Below are positions 6,797 through 12,511 of a DNA stretch of 12,511 bases, in pieces. Source of the DNA: JBOHHR01 sp050740975 (GTDB lineage: Bacteria; Pseudomonadota; Gammaproteobacteria; JBOHHR01); the NCBI GenBank assembly GCA_050740975.1, contig JBOIEE010000038.1, positions 1 through 12,511 on the forward strand, in the 5' to 3' direction. A model generated the notes under the pieces. It was not told where the DNA came from. It did no database searches and worked only from the letters and a program-made list of their open reading frames with translations. The first letter of the stretch is position 1. The number at the start of each line of letters is the position of its first letter. The position numbers and the translations under genes are program-made.

Positions 6797-7409
6797 GTGA
6801 GCAGTGAACAGCAGCTTAACGAAGATACACCTGCAGATATAGAAACCCATCCCGACAACGGCCAAGCGGCAGAAATCGCGTCGGGAGATCTCCCTACGGC
6901 TGGGGGCGAAGAGCGCAGTGAGCAGAAGGTCACGTTAGAGCAGTTGCAGGCCGCTTTAGAGGACGTACAAAAAAAAAGCGCAAGAGAATTGGGACGCATT
7001 GCTTCGAACCCGCGCGGAGTTGGAGAATCAGCGCAAACGAGCCGCACGGGAAATCGAAAACGCACTTAAATTCGGCTCCGAGCGGCTGCTATCGGAATTT
7101 CTAACGGTGAAGGACAGCTTAGAGCTAGGGCTCAGCGCCTCAGAACAAGCCCCCAATCTGGAAAGCCTCAAGGAGGGGATGATGCTCACGCTCAAGCTGC
7201 TCGATAGCGCGCTTGACACGTGCAGCGTGAAGGAACTTAACCCGATTGGGGAGAAATTCGATCCGCAAGTCCATCAGGCGATGACCATGCAAGAGGCACC
7301 AGAGGCAGAGCCGTGGACGGTGCTGAGCGTGGTGCAGAAAGGTTATCTGCTGCATGACCGCTTGCTGAGGCCGGCGATGGTCATTGTTGCGAAAAGGCCA
7401 GAGCCTTGA
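6797..7409 (+). CDS. grpE: GrpE nucleotide exchange factor, one-base frameshift at an A9 run
   Basis: GrpE is the homodimeric factor that makes DnaK release ADP. The GTG start at 6797 is preceded by CGAGGGA. The first frame encodes an acidic N-terminus and the start of the long helix (KVTLEQLQAALEDVQKK), then departs from the family after the nine-A run at 6969-6977 and stops at 7069. The frame that continues reads AQENWDALLRTRAELENQRK, the core helix, then the C-terminal beta domain (GEKFDPQVHQAMTM, VVQKGYLLHDRLLRPAMVIV) to TGA 7409. Removing one A joins them exactly into 203 residues, a usual GrpE length. Because GrpE is normally essential or nearly so, sequencing error or transcriptional slippage are more likely than a dead gene. 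Confidence 0.93.
6969..6977 (+). repeat. nine-A homopolymer at the grpE frameshift
   Basis: The run follows the C of codon CAA. Eight A would read CAA AAA AAA GCG and keep the GrpE frame; nine break it. It is the longest A run I see in a coding gene here; dnaJ has an intact seven-A run near 10473-10479. Confidence 0.95.
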
Positions 7410-7432
7410 AATCAGCCAGCCGGACCCCATAT
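7405..7432 (+). promoter_or_regulatory. sigma-32 heat-shock promoter of dnaK
   Basis: CTTGAAA (7405-7411), a 13-nt spacer and CCCCATAT (7425-7432) match the E. coli RpoH consensus CTTGAAA-N11-16-CCCCATNT at every specified position. The -35 overlaps the grpE stop codon (TGA 7407-7409). The start point would be near 7439, about 30 nt before the dnaK ATG. It lets dnaK (and dnaJ downstream) be induced apart from hrcA-grpE. Confidence 0.88.
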
Positions 7433-7435
7433 CCA

Positions 7436-7452
7436 CGTTAATTGAGCTAACG
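7436..7452. repeat. 5-bp inverted repeat at the dnaK transcription start
   Basis: CGTTA (7436-7440) and TAACG (7448-7452) flank seven bases, right at the expected start point of the sigma-32 promoter. It is shorter than and different from CIRCE, so an operator role is only a possibility. Confidence 0.3.
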
Positions 7453-7468
7453 CCAGACGGAGACCAAC

Positions 7469-9394
7469 ATGGGCAAGATCATTGGTATTGACTTAGGAAC
7501 CACCAACTCCTGCGTGGCAGTCCTGGAAGGTAATAAACCTAAGGTAATCGAGAATAGCGAAGGCGGTCGTACCACACCTTCCATCGTTGCCTTTACCCCA
7601 GATAACGAAGTCTTGGTGGGGCAGCCCGCTAAACGTCAGGCGGTCACTAACCCAAAAAACACCCTATTCGCGATCAAGCGCCTTATCGGACGTCGGTATA
7701 AGGACGAGGTGGTACGCCGAGACATCGACATGGTGCCGTACAAGATCGTTGCGGCCGATAACGGCGGCGCTTGGGTTGAGGTGAACGGAAAGAAAATGGC
7801 TCCGCCTGAAATATCCGCACGTGTGCTGCTAAAGATGAAGAAAACCGCCGAGGACTATCTCGGTGAGCCAGTGACCCAGGCCGTTATCACGGTGCCTGCC
7901 TATTTTAACGACTCGCAGCGCCAAGCGACGAAGGACGCTGGACGCATCGCCGGTCTTGAGGTAAAGCGCATCATCAACGAGCCCACGGCCGCGGCGCTCG
8001 CCTACGGATTGGACAAACACAGAGGGGACGCTAAGATCGCCGTATATGACCTGGGCGGCGGTACGTTTGATATTTCCATCATCGAAATCGCGGATGTGGA
8101 TGGAGAGCATCAATTCGAGGTGCTATCGACCAACGGCGACACCTTTTTGGGCGGTGAGGATTTCGATCTGCGTATCATCGATTACCTGGCTGATGAATTC
8201 AGAAAAGAAAGCGGCATAGATTTGCACAACGATCCTTTGGCCTTGCAACGCTTAAAAGAGGCGGCCGAGAAAGCAAAAATCGAGCTTTCGTCGAGCCAGC
8301 AGACGGATATCAATCTGCCTTATGTCACAGCAGATGCCAGCGGGCCAAAGCATCTCAACATTAAGCTGACCCGGGCTAAGCTCGAATCCTTGGTCGAGGA
8401 TATCATCGAACGCACGATCGAGCCTTGCCGCATCGCGTTGAAGGATGCAGGGCTTCAAGCCTCTGAAATCGGCGACGTTATTCTTGTTGGCGGGCAAACA
8501 CGCATGCCTAAGGTGCAGGAGTTGGTGAAGAATATCTTCGGCAAGGAGGCGCGTAAGGATGTCAATCCGGACGAGGCAGTGGCGGTGGGCGCAGCCATCC
8601 AGGCGGGTGTTCTGGGCGGGGAAGTGAAGGACGTATTGCTGCTGGATATCACGCCCTTATCCCTGGGGATTGAGACCTTGGGTGGGGTCATGACCAAATT
8701 GATAGAGAAAAACACTACCATACCGACAAAAGCGGCCCAGGTGTTTTCGACGGCTGAGGATCATCAGACGGCGGTTACGGTGCATGTTCTGCAGGGTGAG
8801 CGCGAAATGGCGTCGGCGAATAAATCGCTAGGACGCTTTGACTTAAGCGATATTCCCCCCGCTCCGCGTGGGATACCCCAGATCGAAGTGACCTTTGATA
8901 TCGATGCCAATGGCATACTCAATGTTTCCGCGAAGGATAAAGCTACCGGCAAGGAGCAGTCCATCGTAATCAAGGCCTCCAGCGGCCTCTCAGAGGCGGA
9001 GATCAAGCGTATGGTCGGGGACGCCGAAGCGCACGCCGACGAGGATCGCAAGTTCCACGAGTTGGTGACGGCCCGTAACCATGCCGATCATCTAATCCAT
9101 GCCACCGAGAAATCGCTGAGGGATTTAGGTGACAAGGTCGAGGCTGGGGAGAGGACGGACATCGAGAGCGCGATTGCAGAACTGAAGAAAGTCTCTGCGG
9201 GCGATGACAAGCAGGCGATAGAGTCCAAGACGGAGCGGTTGGCGGAGCTGTCGGGGCGAATCGCAGAGCGTGCTTATAAGCAGAGTGCAGAGCAAAAAAG
9301 CAATGCAGAAAGTGCCCAAGGGGGCGGCGGCGACGGCTCGGCAAACTCCGATGTGGTGGATGCCGATTTTGAGGAAGTGAAGGAAGAGAAGTAA
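7469..9394 (+). CDS. dnaK: DnaK, Hsp70 chaperone
   Basis: 641 residues, close to E. coli DnaK (638). An ATP-driven cytosolic chaperone that binds exposed hydrophobic segments, with DnaJ delivering substrates and GrpE exchanging nucleotide. The ATPase domain begins GKIIGIDLGTTNSCVAVLEG, has the second phosphate loop DLGGGTFD at 194-201 and IIGERT-type sites in normal order; the conserved inter-domain linker DVLLLD starts at 388. The substrate domain (ITPLSLGIETLGG, NTTIPTKAAQVFSTAEDHQT) and a helical lid follow, then a Gly/Ser/Ala-rich segment and the acidic tail DADFEEVKEEK. GGAG at 7459-7462 serves ATG 7469. It is preceded by its own heat-shock promoter and followed by a hairpin before dnaJ. 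No oddity in the reading frame. Confidence 0.99.
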   Translation: MGKIIGIDLGTTNSCVAVLEGNKPKVIENSEGGRTTPSIVAFTPDNEVLVGQPAKRQAVTNPKNTLFAIKRLIGRRYKDEVVRRDIDMVPYKIVAADNGGAWVEVNGKKMAPPEISARVLLKMKKTAEDYLGEPVTQAVITVPAYFNDSQRQATKDAGRIAGLEVKRIINEPTAAALAYGLDKHRGDAKIAVYDLGGGTFDISIIEIADVDGEHQFEVLSTNGDTFLGGEDFDLRIIDYLADEFRKESGIDLHNDPLALQRLKEAAEKAKIELSSSQQTDINLPYVTADASGPKHLNIKLTRAKLESLVEDIIERTIEPCRIALKDAGLQASEIGDVILVGGQTRMPKVQELVKNIFGKEARKDVNPDEAVAVGAAIQAGVLGGEVKDVLLLDITPLSLGIETLGGVMTKLIEKNTTIPTKAAQVFSTAEDHQTAVTVHVLQGEREMASANKSLGRFDLSDIPPAPRGIPQIEVTFDIDANGILNVSAKDKATGKEQSIVIKASSGLSEAEIKRMVGDAEAHADEDRKFHELVTARNHADHLIHATEKSLRDLGDKVEAGERTDIESAIAELKKVSAGDDKQAIESKTERLAELSGRIAERAYKQSAEQKSNAESAQGGGGDGSANSDVVDADFEEVKEEK

Positions 9395-9418
9395 GCATCT
9401 TTTGTGGGTGAACCTGAT

Positions 9419-9447
9419 GACCCGGGTGGGTTTGCCCCCGGGTCTTT
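9419..9447 (+). terminator. hairpin between dnaK and dnaJ (partial terminator?)
   Basis: GACCCGGG (9419-9426) pairs perfectly with CCCGGGTC (9437-9444); GG/CC pairs may extend the stem inside after a one-base bulge. TTTGTCATTT follows, a poor T tract. It probably lowers dnaJ expression relative to dnaK or stabilises the dnaK 3' end; a complete stop is unlikely because no clear promoter precedes dnaJ. Confidence 0.6.
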
Positions 9448-9472
9448 GTCATTTGTCGGGCCGTAACCAACG

Positions 9473-10591
9473 TTGGCAAAACGCGACTATTACGAAGTCC
9501 TAGCCGTTCCTCGCCACGCCAGTGAGGCGGAGCTAAAAAAGGCATTTCGCCGCCTGGCTATGAAGTATCATCCCGATCGCAACAGGGGAGACAGGCCGTC
9601 AGAAGAGCGATTTAAAGAAGCCAAAGAAGCCTACGAGGTGTTATCGGATCCGCGCAAGCGGGCGGCTTATGATCAATTTGGTCACGCGGGTGTGGATACA
9701 TCCGCTGGAATGGGTGGGGGCCAGAGCTTTAGCGACATCTTCGATTCCGTTTTTGGAGACATCTTTGGAACCAGCGCGCGTGGGGGGACACGCGTGTATC
9801 GCGGAGCCGATCTCAGCTTCCAGCTCGAGCTTAGCCTTGAAGAAGCCGCGTTCGGCACCGCCACCACTATCCGGGTCCCCGCGCTGACGCGGTGTGGCGC
9901 CTGTGGTGGCAGTGGCGCCCGCCCGGGTTCCGCCCCCACTGCATGTCCAACCTGTGGTGGCCACGGCCAGGTGCAGATGCAGCAGGGGTTCTTTTCCATT
10001 CAGCAAACCTGCCCAAAATGCCGCGGTAGGGGGCAGATCATCGCTGATCCTTGTCGCCAATGTCGCGGCCAAGGCCGGATCAAAGAGCACAAAACCCTGT
10101 CTGTCAAAGTGCCGGCCGGGGTGGATGCCGGGGATCGCATCCGCTTGGCGGGAGAAGGGGAGCCTGGAGAGGCGGGGGGTCCACCGGGAGATCTCTACGT
10201 CAGTGTAAACGTAAAGGCGCACGCCATCTTTACCCGCGAGGGGCCGCATCTCCTGTGCGAGGTTCCCATCGGTTTCGTGACAGCCGCTTTAGGAGGGGAA
10301 TTTGAAGTCCCGACCCTGGCCGGCAAGGTAGCGCTGAAGATCCCGCCAGGAACCCAGACCGGTAAGGTATTTCGCCTTAGAGGCAAAGGGGTGCAGACTG
10401 TTCGAGGCGGAGAAATCGGCGATTTGCATTGTCGCGTGGTTATCGAGACCCCGGTCGATCTGAATGAAGAGCAAAAAAAGATGTTGCGCGCGTTCGAGAA
10501 CACTTTGACTAAGGAAGGAAGTCGCCATCGCCCGCGGGAGAGCTCGTGGATGGATGGTATTAAAAGGTTTTTCGAGGATACGCGTTTGTGA
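9473..10591 (+). CDS. dnaJ: DnaJ, Hsp40 co-chaperone
   Basis: 372 residues, class I (type A) J protein that brings substrates to DnaK and stimulates its ATPase. The J domain is at 1-70 with HPD at 33-35. A short Gly/Phe region follows (about 75-115, with GMGGGQSF and FGDIFG). Next comes a four-repeat zinc domain, CGACGGSG (from Cys141), CPTCGGHG, CPKCRGRG and CRQCRGQG (Cys194, Cys197). The C-terminal substrate-binding and dimer domains hold VKVPAGVDAGDRIRLAGEGE and FRLRGKGV. The start TTG 9473 gives MAKRDYYEVL, the standard N-terminus; no good Shine-Dalgarno sequence precedes it, suggesting weak initiation. It follows the dnaK hairpin and precedes dapB by 13 bp. Confidence 0.98.
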   Translation: MAKRDYYEVLAVPRHASEAELKKAFRRLAMKYHPDRNRGDRPSEERFKEAKEAYEVLSDPRKRAAYDQFGHAGVDTSAGMGGGQSFSDIFDSVFGDIFGTSARGGTRVYRGADLSFQLELSLEEAAFGTATTIRVPALTRCGACGGSGARPGSAPTACPTCGGHGQVQMQQGFFSIQQTCPKCRGRGQIIADPCRQCRGQGRIKEHKTLSVKVPAGVDAGDRIRLAGEGEPGEAGGPPGDLYVSVNVKAHAIFTREGPHLLCEVPIGFVTAALGGEFEVPTLAGKVALKIPPGTQTGKVFRLRGKGVQTVRGGEIGDLHCRVVIETPVDLNEEQKKMLRAFENTLTKEGSRHRPRESSWMDGIKRFFEDTRL

Positions 10592-10604
10592 TGGGAAGCA
10601 AGCG

Positions 10605-11408
10605 GTGATCCGGATCGGTATTTGCGGGGCCGCGGGGCGCATGGGGAAAACGCTGATCGCCGCTTGTGATCAGGCCACGGGGTTAGTTTTCAGCGCCGCA
10701 CTAGAGCGGCCCGAAATGGCTTGTATCGGCATGGATGCGGGTGAATTAGCGGGGATCGGTCGGCGAGGGGTGAAGGTAACCGCTGATTTACAAGAATTTC
10801 TCCAGCACTTGGACGTTGCTGTCGACTTCAGCTATCCCGAAGCTAGCAGGCACCACGCGGTAGCGTGTGCGCAAGAGAAAAAACGCATGGTCATTGGGAC
10901 CACCGGGCTGTCGGATGAGCAGACACGGGCGCTGTCAGAGGCCGCACTACGGATCGCGATCGTATTCGCCCCTAACATGAGCGTGGGGGTGAATCTGTGC
11001 TTAAAGCTCCTAGAGACCGCCGCGCAGGTATTGGGCGACGAGTTCGATGTCGAGATCCTGGAAGTGCATCACCGCCAAAAGATCGATGCGCCTTCCGGCA
11101 CCGCCCTTCGTATGGGAGAGGTGGTGGCCAACGCCTTGGGCCGAAAGCTGTCCGATTGCGCTGTTTACGGCCGCCAGGGCCAGTTCGGAGAACGCGATGG
11201 CAAAACGATCGGATTTTCCACAGTCCGGGCAGGGGATATTCTCGGGGAGCACACGGTTATGTTTGCCGGCGCCGGGGAATGCATTGAATTCGTGCACAAG
11301 GTTTCAAGCCGGAAGACGTTTGCAAGCGGCGCGTTGCGGGCGGCTCGTTGGGTCATGGAACGGGAGCGGGGCCTGTTTGATATGCGGGATGTGCTGGGAT
11401 TGCGTTAG
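10605..11408 (+). CDS. dapB: 4-hydroxy-tetrahydrodipicolinate reductase (DapB)
   Basis: 267 residues from GTG 10605 (E. coli 273). It reduces the product of DapA to tetrahydrodipicolinate with NAD(P)H, for lysine and meso-diaminopimelate synthesis. The Rossmann motif GICGAAGRMG is at about 5-14, IGTTGLSDEQ and FAPNMSVGVNL follow. The catalytic signature is EVHHRQKIDAPSGTAL, with His155, His156 and Lys159 equal to E. coli His159, His160 and Lys163. The end HKVSSRKTFASGALRAA is typical. The open frame continues upstream into dnaJ, but GTG 10605 gives the family N-terminus (IRIGICGAAGRMG) and has GGGAAG 7-12 bases before it. It is 13 nt after dnaJ, so probably co-transcribed; a weak AACCG/CGGTT repeat (11421-11435) follows the stop. 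Confidence 0.97.
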   Translation: MIRIGICGAAGRMGKTLIAACDQATGLVFSAALERPEMACIGMDAGELAGIGRRGVKVTADLQEFLQHLDVAVDFSYPEASRHHAVACAQEKKRMVIGTTGLSDEQTRALSEAALRIAIVFAPNMSVGVNLCLKLLETAAQVLGDEFDVEILEVHHRQKIDAPSGTALRMGEVVANALGRKLSDCAVYGRQGQFGERDGKTIGFSTVRAGDILGEHTVMFAGAGECIEFVHKVSSRKTFASGALRAARWVMERERGLFDMRDVLGLR

Positions 11409-11486
11409 GGCACTTTGATCAACCGGTAAGCGGTTAGCAATGGCGTGCTCGTAGTTAGGAATCGGCCTGTCCGCCGAGTTCTCAGT

Positions 11487-11515
11487 TGGACAACCGTTTC
11501 AGCGCTAAGTATAGT
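11487..11515 (+). promoter_or_regulatory. putative sigma-70 promoter of carA
   Basis: TGGACA (11487-11492, five of six to TTGACA), a 17-nt spacer, and TATAGT (11510-11515, five of six to TATAAT) form the best sigma-70 match in the window. Transcription would start near 11522, giving a 78-nt leader to carA that contains two hairpins. I see no ArgR or PurR box around it. The rest of the 191-bp dapB-carA gap upstream (11409-11485) shows nothing else clear. Confidence 0.6.
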
Positions 11516-11542
11516 TCGTTGAGGACTTAGGTCCTTTAACCC

Positions 11543-11577
11543 AGCGGGAGTAGCCGTGAGGCTGCTCCCGCTTTGTA
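11543..11577 (+). terminator. strong hairpin in the dapB-carA gap: dapB terminator or carA attenuator
   Basis: AGCGGGAGTAGCC (11543-11555) pairs with GGCTGCTCCCGCT (11560-11572) along 13 bp with a single G-U, closed by the GNRA-type tetraloop GTGA, and is followed by TTGTATAT. A smaller hairpin AGGAC-TTAG-GTCCT (11522-11535) lies just upstream. Because a good promoter lies before both hairpins, transcripts for carA must pass this structure. Confidence 0.7.
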
Positions 11578-11599
11578 TATCGGCGGTGGGGTATTCATA

Positions 11600-12511
11600 G
11601 TGAATCGTCCGGCGATCCTGGCACTGGAAGACGGAACTGTGTTTCAGGGTGTATCGATCGGGAGTTTCGGTCAGGCGGTGGGTGAGGTGGTGTTCAATAC
11701 CGCCCTCACTGGCTATCAGGAGATCATGAGTGATCCCTCGTACTGCCAGCAGATCGTCACCTTGACTTATCCCCACATCGGTAACGTAGGCACTAATGCC
11801 GAGGACGAGGAGTCGGAACATGTTTACGCGGCCGGATTGGTTGTCCGCGATCTGGCGTTGCACTACAGTAACCACCGCGGACAGCGCTCTCTGCAGCATT
11901 ATTTAACCGAGCACCGGGTGCTTGGAATTTCCGCTATCGATACCCGCGCATTAACTCGCTTGCTGAGAGAAAAAGGCGCCCAAAGAGGCTGTCTCATGGC
12001 GGGGCCAAGCGTTTCCGCAAGCGAGGCTGTAGCAGCGGCGCGGAATTATCCCGGTTTAGTCGGCGCAGACCTGGCGCGGGACGTTTCTACCAAAACGCCC
12101 TATCAGTGGTCGCAAGGCAGCGTTCCTCTCCTAAGGGCCCACAGGGCACCTGCCGCGACGGTTTATCGTGTAGTGGCATTTGATTTTGGCATCAAGCGCA
12201 CTATTCTGCGCCTGTTGGTGGATCGTGGTTGCCAGGTGACCGTGGTTCCGGCTCAAACCACGGCCGCCGAAGCCCTGAGCCGTAAACCAGAAGGTGTTTT
12301 CTTGTCGAACGGTCCGGGTGATCCAGAGCCCTGTGATTACGCGATCAAAGCGATCCGAGAAATCGTGCAGGAAGGCGTCCCGGTATTTGGGATCTGCTTG
12401 GGTCACCAGCTGTTAGGGTTGGCCTGCGGCTCCAAGACGGTGAAGATGAAATTCGGCCACCACGGTGCCAACCACCCGGTGTTAGATCTGGACACTGGGC
12501 GGGTGCTGATC
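11600..12511 (+). CDS. carA: Carbamoyl-phosphate synthase small subunit (CarA), 3' truncated by the window
   Basis: 304 codons are present, open to the last base; full-length CarA is about 375-380 residues. CarA is the glutaminase subunit that feeds ammonia to CarB for carbamoyl phosphate, used in pyrimidine and arginine synthesis. The start GTG 11600 (MNRPAILALEDGTVFQGVSI) has GGTGGGG about 8 nt before it. The N-terminal domain shows GEVVFNTALTGYQEIMSDPSY, TYPHIGNVGTN and ISAIDTRALTRLLR. The class I amidotransferase domain shows VVAFDFGIKRTILR, FLSNGPGDP and GICLGHQLLG with the nucleophile Cys266 (E. coli Cys269). The catalytic His-Glu pair near the C-terminus lies beyond the edge, as presumably does carB. 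Confidence 0.97.
   Translation, partial: MNRPAILALEDGTVFQGVSIGSFGQAVGEVVFNTALTGYQEIMSDPSYCQQIVTLTYPHIGNVGTNAEDEESEHVYAAGLVVRDLALHYSNHRGQRSLQHYLTEHRVLGISAIDTRALTRLLREKGAQRGCLMAGPSVSASEAVAAARNYPGLVGADLARDVSTKTPYQWSQGSVPLLRAHRAPAATVYRVVAFDFGIKRTILRLLVDRGCQVTVVPAQTTAAEALSRKPEGVFLSNGPGDPEPCDYAIKAIREIVQEGVPVFGICLGHQLLGLACGSKTVKMKFGHHGANHPVLDLDTGRVLI

Noticed and set aside
6969..6980. Programmed -1 ribosomal frameshifting at the grpE A-run
   Set aside because: A -1 shift leads into the third frame, not the one encoding the rest of GrpE; a +1 shift or loss of one A is needed.
1..12511. Mobile elements, prophage genes, CRISPR arrays, toxin-antitoxin or defence cluster
   Set aside because: All coding space is filled by conserved housekeeping genes; no transposase, integrase, regularly spaced repeat or unknown multi-gene set is visible. 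RatA was named as a toxin in E. coli but has no antitoxin partner here.

Overview
The window is an ordinary chromosomal segment of a gammaproteobacterium, about 55% GC by eye. The evidence is the gene order ssrA-smpB / ratA-rnfH / bamE / fur / recN-nadK / hrcA-grpE-dnaK-dnaJ-dapB-carA, which from memory closely parallels the Pseudomonas aeruginosa block smpB-ratA-rnfH-omlA-fur-recN-grpE-dnaK-dnaJ-dapB-carA. Here hrcA and nadK are added. The tmRNA tag (ANDDNYALAA), the Pseudomonas-like Fur and the sigma-32-type dnaK promoter fit the same group. I cannot name the genus. Non-ATG starts are common (fur and dnaJ TTG; recN, grpE, dapB and carA GTG).

Layout. 1-138 (minus) is the 5' part of tmRNA (ssrA), cut by the window edge, with its promoter and a triple 8-bp repeat. 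smpB (minus) follows, so the two partners of trans-translation are adjacent. Divergently, ratA and rnfH overlap by 14 bp. bamE (minus) converges on them. fur (plus) diverges from bamE and overlaps recN tail to tail. recN and nadK form a minus-strand operon. A 214-bp divergent spacer leads to the chaperone cluster hrcA, grpE, dnaK, dnaJ, followed by dapB and then carA, which runs off the right end.

How the genes work together. SmpB and tmRNA rescue stalled ribosomes. BamE is an outer-membrane assembly lipoprotein and Fur the iron repressor. RecN acts in double-strand-break repair and NadK makes NADP. HrcA, GrpE, DnaK and DnaJ are the Hsp70 machine plus its dedicated repressor. DapB makes tetrahydrodipicolinate for lysine and peptidoglycan. 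CarA starts carbamoyl-phosphate synthesis.

No mobile element, CRISPR, prophage or unknown gene cluster is visible, and I found no new multi-gene system. The points worth a second look are small: single-base frameshifts in grpE (at a run of nine A) and in the 3' end of recN; a near-consensus sigma-32 promoter over the grpE stop codon combined with hrcA but no recognisable CIRCE operator; a promoter plus 13-bp GNRA-capped hairpin in the carA leader that could be an attenuator; and the octamer repeat in the ssrA promoter.
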